This document shows positions 1-7,663 of a stretch of DNA of 21,573 nucleotides, piece after piece. The notes below the pieces were generated by a model. That model was not told the DNA's origin and searched no databases. It saw only the letters and a list, made by a program, of their open reading frames with translations. Position 1 is the first letter of the stretch; every line of letters starts with the position of its first letter. Made by a program: the position numbers and the translations under genes. The DNA lies in contig JAHHRG010000033.1 of assembly GCA_020025965.1 (NCBI GenBank), forward strand, positions 1-21,573, in the 5' to 3' direction. The DNA comes from Sutterella sp. GTDB lineage: Bacteria > Pseudomonadota > Gammaproteobacteria > Burkholderiales > Burkholderiaceae_F.

Positions 1-319
1 TCAAAAAGATAAAACTCAGAATCAGGCGCTTTTTCTTCGCTTCGACCGTGTCGTCCCCGCCCGTAGCCTGGGCGTGCGCGGCTCCGGAGGATTGGGTAGC
101 TGTTGCGCCGGGGATTGAAGCACCGTAACCCGCATCCGCAACCGCGCGTTCAATGTCGTCCGCCGAGAGTTTTTCTTCGTCGATCGTGACCTTCATGCTG
201 TTGGTGAGAAGGTTAACGGCCACGTCCGAAGTACCTTCAAGCGCGCAAACAACCTTCTCCACTCGAGCCGAACAAGCCGAGCAGCTCATACCCGTCACGT
301 CAAATTCCAGTGTTTTCAT
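1..319 (-). CDS. Copper-type P1B ATPase, N-terminal part (cut by window edge)
   Basis: This minus-strand reading frame starts at an ATG at 319 and runs off the left edge, so only about 106 residues are visible. The protein opens with a heavy-metal-associated (HMA) domain. Its metal-binding loop reads GMSCSAC, with the two cysteines at residues 13 and 16. A Ser/Ala/Gly-rich linker (about residues 70-92) follows. The visible part ends in a basic KKKR stretch running into hydrophobic residues, as expected just before the first membrane helix of a P1B-type ATPase. From family knowledge, such enzymes export Cu(I) or Ag(I) from the cytoplasm, and the HMA domain docks with metal or a chaperone. A lone CopZ-type chaperone would be about 70 residues and would stop after the HMA fold, so an ATPase is preferred. 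A GGA ribosome-binding site precedes the start. The gene is divergent from the HxlR-type regulator, which may control it. Confidence 0.72.
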   Translation of the reverse strand, partial: MKTLEFDVTGMSCSACSARVEKVVCALEGTSDVAVNLLTNSMKVTIDEEKLSADDIERAVADAGYGASIPGATATQSSGAAHAQATGGDDTVEAKKKRLILSFIFL

Positions 320-345
320 ATTTCGTTTCCGGAGAATTTGCCTTA

Positions 346-362
346 TGATAGGGTTATTATCA
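346..362. promoter_or_regulatory. Possible operator in the ATPase/HxlR divergent region
   Basis: An inverted repeat, TGATA, seven bases, TATCA, lies in the 117-bp space between the two divergent genes. HxlR regulators commonly bind dyads in divergent promoters and repress both genes. The arms are only 5 bp and AT-rich, so chance is possible. No clean -35/-10 pair could be placed on either strand. Confidence 0.2.
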
Positions 363-436
363 ATGGAAGATGTCGTTTAGACAAGAACTTCCTAAAAAGA
401 AACATAGCTACGAAAAAGAAACTAAGGAGAGAACCG

Positions 437-847
437 ATGCCGGAAACTTCCTCCAAACAAGAAAACCACTGTCCTGTCGCCACCACGCTTGCTTTGATCG
501 GCGGGAAACACAAGGCTCTTATTCTTTGGAAACTCCTTGAAGGTACGATGCGTTATTCGGAATTGCGCCGTGCCGTTCCCGAAGCGACGCCCAAGATGCT
601 CACGCAGCAGCTGAGAGATTTGGAGAGCGACGGACTCATTACCCGTACCGTTTACCCGGTTGTCCCGCCTCGCGTTGAATATGCTCTGACGGCGGAAGGC
701 GAAAGTATTCGCCCCATTCTGACGGCTATGTATCGCTGGGGAACGCAGTACCTTGAAGGTCGCAACATTCACGCCTGTTGCTCGATGAAGCCGCCCGTTG
801 AGTCGTCTTGCTGCAATTGCGGGTGTCAGAACGAGCAGGAAGACTGA
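437..847 (+). CDS. HxlR-family winged-helix regulator with cysteine-rich C-terminus
   Basis: The product is 136 residues. The start at 437 is chosen because an AAGGAGA ribosome-binding site lies just upstream (424-430); the frame is open further upstream but that part is not HxlR-like. Residues about 12-110 carry the HxlR pattern: a conserved Cys within HCPV, then LIGGKHK, the recognition region (ATPKMLTQQLRDLE), and a wing (RTVYPVVPPRVEYALT). The tail is unusual. After the domain it has a CC pair and then a CCNCGC cluster within the last 30 residues. HxlR proteins are dimeric repressors or activators responding to aldehydes, disulfide stress or other signals. The cysteines together with the divergent copper-type ATPase suggest metal or thiol sensing, which is inference. 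A strong terminator follows. Confidence 0.85.
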   Translation: MPETSSKQENHCPVATTLALIGGKHKALILWKLLEGTMRYSELRRAVPEATPKMLTQQLRDLESDGLITRTVYPVVPPRVEYALTAEGESIRPILTAMYRWGTQYLEGRNIHACCSMKPPVESSCCNCGCQNEQED

Positions 848-907
848 GGCGGCGTCCGACAGGGCGGCTCGCTAAACGTCCTCCGACATTGACCCAAAAT
901 GCTAAGA

Positions 908-940
908 GGGAGATCGGTCAAAGACCGTCTCCCTTTTTTT
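908..940 (+). terminator. Rho-independent terminator after the HxlR gene
   Basis: GGGAGA-T-CGGTC, loop AAA, GACCG-TCTCCC forms an 11-bp stem with one bulged T, followed directly by seven T residues on the plus strand. It lies between the convergent HxlR and mfd genes. The minus strand lacks a T-run after the stem, so it serves mainly the plus-strand gene. Confidence 0.9.
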
Positions 941-953
941 AATTTCAGCTCAA

Positions 954-3900
954 TCAATTTTTCCTTTCAAGAGCCGACAGCACCGTCTGCACGAGCATCA
1001 GGCGTTTTTCGGCCGAATCGCCGCCGCTGTTGACGCGCAACTTGTCGGGTCCCACCATCCTTGCGTCCTTACGGCTCTGTAGGAAGCGAATGATGGCCAT
1101 CGGGTCGATGTTGGGCTTCGGCGTAAAGGTAACGACCATGGCGTTGTCCGCACTGTCGATCTTCTTGATGCCGATTTTTTCGCAACGAATGCGAAGACGG
1201 TGAATCTGACTCAAGAGCTGAGCGGGTTCCGGCAGTTTTCCGTAACGGTCGGCCAAAGCCTCGGTTGTCTTGATGATGTCTTCCACACTCGTGGCGGACG
1301 AGAATTCCTTATAGAAACCGAGGCGCTGGGAAACGTCCGGCACGTAGGTGCTCGGCAACAGGGCGGGTGCGTGAAGCGTAATTTCAGTGGTAGTCACCAG
1401 GGGGCCTTCGACATCGGGAAGTTCCCCGCGCTTCAAAGCTTTGACGGCCGAGGTGAGCATACGGTTATAGAGATCGAATCCCACTTCCGCAATTTCGCCC
1501 GACTGATGTTCGCCCAACACTTCGCCCGCCCCTCGGATTTCCAGATCGTGCATGGCCAGATAAAAGCCGCTGCCCAATTCTTCCAGGGACTGAATGGCTT
1601 CAAGGCGCTTCTGAGCCTGTTTCGTCATTGCACCCGACGGGGGCGTGAGCAGGTAAGCATAGGCCTGATGGTGGCTTCGACCGACACGGCCGCGAAGCTG
1701 GTGAAGCTGTGCGAGCCCCAGTTTGTCTGCGCGCTGAATGATGATCGTATTGGCGGTCGGAACGTCAATCCCGGTTTCGATAATCGTCGTGCAAAGTAAG
1801 AGATTGAAGCGTTGCTGGTAAAACTCGCGCATGATGCGTTCGAGTTCGCGTTCGCTCATCTGTCCGTGTGCCACGGCAATACGTGCTTCGGGCAAGAGAG
1901 TCTGGAGTTGTTCGCGACGGTTTTCAATGGTTTCGACTTCGTTATGAAGGAAGTAACCCTGGCCGCCGCGCTTCAATTCGCGGATGACGGCTTCGCGGAT
2001 AATGCCGCTCGACTCGTTCTGCACGATGGTCTTCACCGCCAGACGACGTTCCGGTGCGGTTGCAATCACGGAGAAGTCGCGGATCCCTTCAAGACTCATT
2101 GAAAGCGTACGGGGAATCGGCGTGGCGGTGAGCGTCAGAACGTCCACTTCGGCACGAAGCTTTTTGAGCTGCTCCTTCTGACGGACGCCGAAACGGTGTT
2201 CTTCGTCAATGACCACGAGCCCAAGGCGATTGAATTTCACCTTGTCGGTCAGAAGTTTGTGCGTTCCGATGACGATGTCGACCGTTCCTTCTTCAATGCC
2301 CTTCAGAGCCTTGGTCGTTTCTTTCCCGGTGCGGAAACGCGAGAGTTCGGCAACCGTAATCGGCCAAGCGGAAAAACGATCGCGGAAGGTCTGTGCATGC
2401 TGTTCGGCCAAGAGGGTCGTCGGGCAAAGAACGGCGACCTGTTTGCCGCCTGCGACCGCAATGAAGGCCGCGCGCAACGCGACTTCGGTTTTCCCGAAAC
2501 CTACGTCCCCACAGACGAGACGGTCCATCGATTTGCCCGAGGTCATATCAGCAAAGACGGCAGCAATGGCTGCCGCCTGATCGGGCGTTTCATCAAATTC
2601 GAAGCCCTCGGAGAAAGCTTCGTAGTCGGCCAAGTCAATGTTGAAGGTAAAGCCCTTTCGCGTTTCGCGAAGCGCATAAAGATGGAGCAGTTCCGCCGCG
2701 GTATCGCGCACCTGCTGAGCGGCCTTCTTTCTGGCTTTTTCCCAATCGCCTCGCCCCAGGGCATGCAGGGGCGCATTTTCCGTATCCGCCCCCGAATAGC
2801 GGGAAACAAGGTGAAGGTTCGCAATCGGTACGAAGAGTTTTGCGTCGTTTTTGTAATCGATACGCAGGAATTCGGCTTCGCCGTCGGGCGTATTCATATG
2901 AACGAGCCCCTGATAACGGCCGATCCCGTGTTCCAAATGAACGACGGGGCTTCCTTCCTTCAATTCGGAGACGTCGCGAACCATCATTTCGACGTTCGTC
3001 GACGTTTTCCCGCGGCGCAGACGTGCGCGGCGCGGACTGGCGGCATAGAGTTCGCTCTCGGTCAGAATCGCCACGTTGGGATCGCTGAAAAGCCCGCCCG
3101 CAAAGAGCGGTGCGACGCAAAGTCCCACCGGTGCATCTGCTGTTAGAAAGTCTTCCCAGTTCTCAAATTCAACAAACTTCAGACCCGACGCCCGGAAGAG
3201 ATCCGACATCGTGCCCATGCGGCCGAGACTCGTTGCGGCAATGAGCGTACGTCGGCCGCGGAGTTTGGCGGCTTCGGTAAAAGTCAAGAGGTTCGAGAGC
3301 GGATTCTGGCTCTTACGCTCGACCGTGACCCCCTTCAACTGATTGGCATCTTCTGCCGTCCCCGCACGCTTAAAAGCAAAACGCGGGAATTTCTGCAGGC
3401 TCTTGAAGAAGTCTTCGGAAGTGAGCCACAGTTCCTCGGGTTTTAGAGCGGGTCTTGCATTGTCGGCAGAGAGCATCGCATAGCGCGAGTGTGTATCGCG
3501 CATAAATGCGGCCATGGCGGCATCGATATCGCCGATCGTCACGACGCGCGTGCCTTCGCCAAGATAGTCGGCCAAGGTGGCGGTTTCGTCAAAAAAGAGC
3601 GGCAGATAGTATTCGATCCCCGGCGGCAGAACGCCGTTTCCGATGTCCTTATAGACGATGCTCTTGGCGGGATCGCCCGGGAAACGGATGCGCCAGCGCT
3701 GACGGAAGGCCGTCAAAGTATCGGGATCGACGGGGAATTCGTGACCGGGCAACAGACGAATTTCCTGGACGACTTCCATCGAACGTTGAGATTCCACGTC
3801 AAACCAGCGGATGGAATCGATTTCGTCGTCGAACATGTCGAGACGGAAGGGTTTGTCCGAGCCCATCGGAAAAACGTCGATGATGCTGCCGCGAACGGAG

Positions 3901-4421
3901 AATTCGCCGGCGGCCAAGACTTGCTTGACGTTGGCATACCCGGCCTTCACGAGATTTTCGCGAAGGTTGTCCGTCGAGAGCGTTTCGCCCGCTTTAAAGA
4001 AGAAGGTGTTGGCACCGACATAAGCCACCGGTGCCATACGCTGCGAAGCGGTCAGAGCCGACGCAATCACTACATTGGCCTTGTCCTTGGCATTCGTGAT
4101 GCGATAGAGCGTTTCAAGACGTTCGGAGACCAACTCTTCCTGAGGTGAGAGAACGTCATAAGGGAGCGTTTCCCAGTCGGGGAGAGCAAGGACGTTCGCC
4201 TCTTTGTCAAACCACGGAATTTCCTGCGACAGTCGCGTCACGTCCATTGCATCGGCGCAAAGAATCAGGAGCTTTTCGCCTTTTTCTCGACAGCTTCGTG
4301 CCATTTCGGCCAACACCGGAGCATCCGGCGTGAGCGGTGCGAGAGGAAAGACAAAGCGGTCTCCCGCTTTGAATCGGAAAAGATCTTCGTGGATAAGATT
4401 GGGCAAAACGTTGGCGGACAT
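954..4421 (-). CDS. mfd: Transcription-repair coupling factor Mfd
   Basis: This is a superfamily-2 DNA translocase that removes RNA polymerase stalled at template-strand lesions and recruits UvrA. The product is 1155 residues, compared with 1148 in E. coli. Domains in order: a UvrB-like N-terminal module (about 1-330); the RNA polymerase-interacting domain near 480-550, with the HLEHGIGRYQG signature; the helicase core with Walker A GDVGFGKT near 635, DEEH near 740 and TATPIPRTL near 767; a second RecA lobe containing QLRGRVGRS; and the C-terminal TRCF domain starting at QRLGFYKEF. The start at 4421 (MSANVLPN) is chosen because a GGAAAA ribosome-binding site precedes it and the sequence there resembles other Mfd N-termini. 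An in-frame ATG at 4469 would add 16 residues but lacks a nearby ribosome-binding site. Mfd near the IspD/IspF genes is a familiar arrangement in betaproteobacteria. Confidence 0.97.
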   Translation of the reverse strand: MSANVLPNLIHEDLFRFKAGDRFVFPLAPLTPDAPVLAEMARSCREKGEKLLILCADAMDVTRLSQEIPWFDKEANVLALPDWETLPYDVLSPQEELVSERLETLYRITNAKDKANVVIASALTASQRMAPVAYVGANTFFFKAGETLSTDNLRENLVKAGYANVKQVLAAGEFSVRGSIIDVFPMGSDKPFRLDMFDDEIDSIRWFDVESQRSMEVVQEIRLLPGHEFPVDPDTLTAFRQRWRIRFPGDPAKSIVYKDIGNGVLPPGIEYYLPLFFDETATLADYLGEGTRVVTIGDIDAAMAAFMRDTHSRYAMLSADNARPALKPEELWLTSEDFFKSLQKFPRFAFKRAGTAEDANQLKGVTVERKSQNPLSNLLTFTEAAKLRGRRTLIAATSLGRMGTMSDLFRASGLKFVEFENWEDFLTADAPVGLCVAPLFAGGLFSDPNVAILTESELYAASPRRARLRRGKTSTNVEMMVRDVSELKEGSPVVHLEHGIGRYQGLVHMNTPDGEAEFLRIDYKNDAKLFVPIANLHLVSRYSGADTENAPLHALGRGDWEKARKKAAQQVRDTAAELLHLYALRETRKGFTFNIDLADYEAFSEGFEFDETPDQAAAIAAVFADMTSGKSMDRLVCGDVGFGKTEVALRAAFIAVAGGKQVAVLCPTTLLAEQHAQTFRDRFSAWPITVAELSRFRTGKETTKALKGIEEGTVDIVIGTHKLLTDKVKFNRLGLVVIDEEHRFGVRQKEQLKKLRAEVDVLTLTATPIPRTLSMSLEGIRDFSVIATAPERRLAVKTIVQNESSGIIREAVIRELKRGGQGYFLHNEVETIENRREQLQTLLPEARIAVAHGQMSERELERIMREFYQQRFNLLLCTTIIETGIDVPTANTIIIQRADKLGLAQLHQLRGRVGRSHHQAYAYLLTPPSGAMTKQAQKRLEAIQSLEELGSGFYLAMHDLEIRGAGEVLGEHQSGEIAEVGFDLYNRMLTSAVKALKRGELPDVEGPLVTTTEITLHAPALLPSTYVPDVSQRLGFYKEFSSATSVEDIIKTTEALADRYGKLPEPAQLLSQIHRLRIRCEKIGIKKIDSADNAMVVTFTPKPNIDPMAIIRFLQSRKDARMVGPDKLRVNSGGDSAEKRLMLVQTVLSALERKN

Positions 4422-4532
4422 GGAACCGGTTTTTCCGTTGGTTTGATGGATCTTTGCAAGATACCACATCTGACGGGAGAGGCGCTGAAAGGACTTCTCC
4501 TGCGGTTTTTACGGGTGGAACGATGCAAAGAA

Positions 4533-4562
4533 AAAGGCATTGATCCGTGGATCAATGCCTTT
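4533..4562 (-). terminator. Rho-independent terminator after the FadL-type gene
   Basis: This is a perfect 14-bp stem, AAAGGCATTGATCC and its complement, around a 2-base centre. On the minus strand it is followed by a T-rich tract (the run of A at 4531-4535 on the plus strand). It ends the FadL-type transcript before mfd, so mfd probably has its own promoter. Confidence 0.88.
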
Positions 4563-4596
4563 GATCTCAAATCGTCAGAGACAAAAACTCAAACGA

Positions 4597-5898
4597 TTAG
4601 AAGTGGTACTGCATCTGAGCGCCGAGGAGGTAGGCGTCGAGCTTGTCGAAGCGACCGTTTTCGCTAACGGGGTTCCCCATAGGATCGAGATTGTAGACGC
4701 TACGTTCATGAACACCGCGAAGGTGAGCAAAGCTCAGGTCAAATTCGAAACTGTCGTTGTACTTGTAGTTTGTACCGACAGCGAACCACCAGCGGTCGGC
4801 GTCGGGAATGACAGCCATACGCGTATAGGGCTTATCGATAGGGCTGGTTTCGTAACCGATACCGGCGCGGAACGTCCACTGGTCGTTGTAGCGATAGTCA
4901 CCACCGAACGTGAAGAGGTAGGTGTCTTTCCACTCGTTAACAATGTTGGCCTTGCCACCAGGCAACATACCCATTATGCCGAGCATCGGGGCTTCGACAG
5001 TGAGCACGTCGAAAGAAGACCAGTCCGTCCAACGGAAGGTACCGTAAACACTGTAGGTGTCATTGATGTCCCATGCACCGGTCAACATAGCCCAGGCGGG
5101 AGCCGTAACCGTAGCCGAAGCTGGGGTCATATAAGTACCACCCAAGGGGGCGAGACGCGGATTTTCGGAAATGGTCAAGTCACCGTCGGCGTTGTGTTCA
5201 ACTTCAGAACGGTAAGAGAGGCCGAGTCGAACGTTGTCAGTCGGCGTCCACATCATCCCGATGTTCCAACCATAAGTCAGATTGTCAGCGTTAAGTTTTG
5301 CTCGGGTATTGTTTAATTCCGTAGGACGGGGATTACCCGGTACAAAATGCGGAACGTCAAGGTGCGTGACCAACTGGGCCTTAGCGTACTGAACGGATGC
5401 ACCGACACCGACGCTGAACTTTTCGTTGATCTTCCAGGCAATATTGGGGTTGACGTCAAAGGTCAAAATGGTGGCTTCTACACCTCGGTTTTTGCCCTGC
5501 CAACCTTCATTAAATTCGGTACCCATGCCGAACGGAACGGTCATCCCGAGACCGAGCCAGATGTTTTCGGTCATCTGCTTAGCCATGAAGCCGTGCGGAA
5601 TCGGCTGTTCCTTGTAGCGGCCGTTGTCCGTAGAGCCGTCAACACCTTCGTAAGGAAGGTCAAGACCGATAGAAACGAAACCGGCCTGGAAGTGAGAGCC
5701 CTTGTGAAGCGTCATCGTAGACGGGTTGTAGAAGACACCGGACAAGTCCGTACCGTCAACACCGACACCGGCGTAAGCGCGGCCGAGACCGCCGGCGGAC
5801 TGTTCCGTCAACATAAAGCCGGCAGCATAGGCCTGAGTGGTAAAAGCAGAGGCCACGGCGATGGCAGCGGCAGCGATCTTAAAAGTCGCGTTCTTCAA
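4597..5898 (-). CDS. OmpP1/FadL/TodX-family outer-membrane transporter
   Basis: The product is 433 residues and forms a predicted outer-membrane beta-barrel for hydrophobic substrates such as long-chain fatty acids or aromatic compounds. A TTG codon at 5898 is taken as the start, because CTGGAGA lies about five bases upstream and because the protein then begins with a normal signal peptide (basic KNATFK, an Ala/Val-rich core, cleavage after AYA). The ATG at 5994 would place a 32-residue extension before it. The mature end, AGFMLTEQSAGGLGRAYAG, is the family's conserved N-terminal plug motif. Many alternating aromatic strands follow, and the last residues, QMQYHF, end in Phe as is typical for barrel insertion. 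The upstream region holds a palindromic motif shared with the DUF3106-like gene. The gene has its own terminator. Substrate cannot be deduced. Confidence 0.92.
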   Translation of the reverse strand: MKNATFKIAAAAIAVASAFTTQAYAAGFMLTEQSAGGLGRAYAGVGVDGTDLSGVFYNPSTMTLHKGSHFQAGFVSIGLDLPYEGVDGSTDNGRYKEQPIPHGFMAKQMTENIWLGLGMTVPFGMGTEFNEGWQGKNRGVEATILTFDVNPNIAWKINEKFSVGVGASVQYAKAQLVTHLDVPHFVPGNPRPTELNNTRAKLNADNLTYGWNIGMMWTPTDNVRLGLSYRSEVEHNADGDLTISENPRLAPLGGTYMTPASATVTAPAWAMLTGAWDINDTYSVYGTFRWTDWSSFDVLTVEAPMLGIMGMLPGGKANIVNEWKDTYLFTFGGDYRYNDQWTFRAGIGYETSPIDKPYTRMAVIPDADRWWFAVGTNYKYNDSFEFDLSFAHLRGVHERSVYNLDPMGNPVSENGRFDKLDAYLLGAQMQYHF

Positions 5899-6000
5899 AG
5901 TAGTTCTCCAGAAGGGTATTAATTGGTGAGAAATGCTTCCAAATGAAGCTTTCGTAAAATTGGTGAGGGGGATTGTGAAGGAAAAAAAGGCCATAGAAAA

Positions 6001-6029
6001 CCCTTAAAATTAAGGGTAAACCCTAAGGG
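6001..6029. promoter_or_regulatory. Overlapping palindromes upstream of the FadL-type gene (shared motif, copy A)
   Basis: Four arms follow each other: CCCTTAA, AA, TTAAGGG, TAAA, CCCTAAGGG. Each neighbouring pair can form a dyad. The cluster lies about 103-131 bp upstream of the TTG start. The 14-mer TTAAGGGTAAACCC (6010-6023) recurs exactly at 10338-10351 upstream of another envelope-protein gene. This looks like a binding site for a dimeric regulator, identity unknown. Confidence 0.45.
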
Positions 6030-6121
6030 ATACCGTGCATCATCCGTCGGTATGAAGGTTCTTTTTATCGCTCAAATGCCGGGAACCCCTTTCTTACAGC
6101 GTTTTTGACGGATATGGCGAG

Positions 6122-6160
6122 CGGATTAGCCTTTAACCTGTCATCCGACAGGCTAATCCG
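6122..6160 (+). other. Bulged hairpin upstream of ispDF
   Basis: CGGATTAG pairs with CTAATCCG and CCTGTC pairs with GACAGG. Together they make a 14-bp stem with a 7-base bulge on one side and a 4-base loop (ATCC). No T-run follows on either strand, so it is not a simple terminator. It lies 166 bp before ispDF. It could be an RNA element or an operator; its role is unknown. Confidence 0.3.
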
Positions 6161-6325
6161 AAAAAGTTTGGATGAAGACGGACGAAAAACAACAGGTGTT
6201 GTGCTAACGCACGAAAAAGAACGAATCGTCACGATTTTTGGCAAGAAACAGGACTTCGCACGAAGCAATGGATTGTCGGCATCATCAGCTAAAATGAACG
6301 GACATATTCGTACAACGAGGAAATC

Positions 6326-7507
6326 ATGTCCGACAAAACGTCCATCGTTTCTCTCATCTGCGCGGCCGGCGTCGGCTCGCGCATGAAACTCGATCGTCCG
6401 AAGCAATATATGAAGCTCGGGGCCGATCCCATGTTGCTTCATACGATCCGTGCCATGAAGGACGTAGAGCGTCTCGACGACATCGTGGTCGTCGTGAGCC
6501 CCACGGATCCCTATATTGACGAAATTGCCGATCGATTCCCCGAGGGCGTCCGTCTCCTTCGTTGCGGCGGGAAGGAACGTGCCGAGTCGGTTGTGAACGG
6601 GCTGATTGCCGCCAACTTTCCTCGGGATGCCTGGGTGCTCGTTCACGATGCGGCGCGTCCCTGCGTGCGACCGGCGGAAGTGGGCAAGTTAATCGATGCG
6701 GTGCTCTCCGACGAAACGGTCGCGGGCGGCATTCTCGCGGCTCCCGTTGCCGACACGATTAAAAGAGTCGACGCGAACCGGCGTATTCTCGAAACGGTAC
6801 CGCGAGGCGATTTGTGGCGAGCCGCTACGCCTCAGATGTTCCGCGTTCACGAATTGATCGAAGCCCTTTCGGGTAACCTCACGGGCGTGACGGACGAAGC
6901 GAGCGCAATGGAGCGCTTGGGTAAGTCCGTCAAGATCGTGCAGGGACGTACAACCAATATCAAGGTGACGGAGCCCGCCGATGCGGTGCTTGCAAGCCTT
7001 CTTTTAGGAGACACGGCCGTGGTGCCTTTTCGTGTAGGTCAGGGATACGATTCCCATCGTCTCGTCGAAGGACGACCGCTGATTCTGGGCGGCGTTCACA
7101 TTCCGTTTGAATTGGGGCTTGACGGCCATTCCGATGCCGACGTCCTTTTGCATGCCATTACCGATGCCGTTCTGGGCGCAGCAGGCTTGGGTGACATCGG
7201 TCGACATTTTCCGCCCACGGACATGAAGTGGAAGGGGGCTGACAGCGGCAAACTCTTGGCGGAGATTGTTCGTCTCGCTCGAGAAAAAGGCTGGCAGGTC
7301 GTCAACTGCGATGCGACGATCATCACGGAACGTCCGAAGATCGGTCCGCACGTGCCGGCGATGGAGGCGAGCGTTGCGAAGCTTTTGGGGGTGGATGAAG
7401 AACTCGTCAACCTCAAAGCGAAAACCAACGAAAAGATGGATGCCGTCGGTCGACTCGAAGGCATGATGGCGCATGCCGTGGTGCTGATGACGCGAGTCGA
7501 ACGCTGA
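6326..7507 (+). CDS. ispDF: Fused MEP-pathway enzyme IspD-IspF
   Basis: The product is 393 residues with two catalytic domains. Residues 1 to about 228 are IspD, which joins CTP to methylerythritol phosphate: the nucleotide-binding motif AAGVGSRM with PKQ downstream, VHDAARP near 107, and the TDEASAMER region. Residues about 236-393 are IspF, which cyclises the later intermediate: metal ligands in GYDSH (D242, H244), GHSDADVLLH (H276), and the terminal region with NLKAKTNEKM and GRLEGM. The join (LLLGDTAVVPFRVGQGYDSH) has almost no linker. Fused IspDF is typical of alpha- and epsilonproteobacteria, whereas most beta- and gammaproteobacteria keep two adjacent genes; the fusion is therefore notable here. 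GAGG five bases before the ATG supports the start. A terminator follows. Confidence 0.96.
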   Translation: MSDKTSIVSLICAAGVGSRMKLDRPKQYMKLGADPMLLHTIRAMKDVERLDDIVVVVSPTDPYIDEIADRFPEGVRLLRCGGKERAESVVNGLIAANFPRDAWVLVHDAARPCVRPAEVGKLIDAVLSDETVAGGILAAPVADTIKRVDANRRILETVPRGDLWRAATPQMFRVHELIEALSGNLTGVTDEASAMERLGKSVKIVQGRTTNIKVTEPADAVLASLLLGDTAVVPFRVGQGYDSHRLVEGRPLILGGVHIPFELGLDGHSDADVLLHAITDAVLGAAGLGDIGRHFPPTDMKWKGADSGKLLAEIVRLAREKGWQVVNCDATIITERPKIGPHVPAMEASVAKLLGVDEELVNLKAKTNEKMDAVGRLEGMMAHAVVLMTRVER

Positions 7508-7532
7508 GGGTTAGCCGCCTCTCTATTGAAGA

Positions 7533-7567
7533 GCCGCTCAATCGTGACGAACGATGAGCGGCTTTTT
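7533..7567 (+). terminator. Rho-independent terminator after ispDF
   Basis: GCCGCTCAATCGT pairs with ACGATGAGCGGC (one bulged base), followed by TTTTT on the plus strand, 26 bp after the ispDF stop. Confidence 0.9.
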
Positions 7568-7614
7568 AGTGTCCGGACTCGGCTTTTGACCGTACCCGCT
7601 GACGAAGATCAGAT

Positions 7615-7650
7615 GAAAAAACCGCCCGAACGATTGCTCGTCGGGCGGTA
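7615..7650 (-). terminator. Rho-independent terminator after the sensor kinase gene
   Basis: ACCGCCCGA and TCGGGCGGT form a 9-bp stem. On the minus strand it is followed by a run of T (the A-run at 7616-7621 on the plus strand), just after the kinase stop codon. Confidence 0.88.
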
Positions 7651-7663
7651 GAGGCAGAAAGCG

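Larger units (their letters stand above)
5899..6325. other. Divergent intergenic region between the FadL-type gene and ispDF
   Basis: This 427-bp gap holds no convincing gene. Reading frames crossing it are open only because they run into ispDF out of frame, or lack ribosome-binding sites. It contains the CCCTTAA/TTAAGGG/CCCTAAGGG palindrome cluster (6001-6029) near the FadL-type gene and a bulged hairpin (6122-6160). A TAAAAT at 6290-6295 is a possible -10 box for ispDF, without a good -35. Confidence 0.6.

Noticed and set aside
2196..3146. A 316-codon open frame on the plus strand inside mfd
   Set aside because: Antisense to conserved Mfd helicase motifs, with no recognisable domain; a shadow frame.
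5997..6030. Telomere-like or CRISPR-like repeat (CCCTAA units)
   Set aside because: Only a few overlapping arms, with no regular repeat-spacer pattern and no cas genes.
6065..6646. A 193-codon minus-strand frame overlapping the start of ispDF
   Set aside because: Half of it is antisense to conserved IspD motifs, and it has no ribosome-binding site or recognisable domain.
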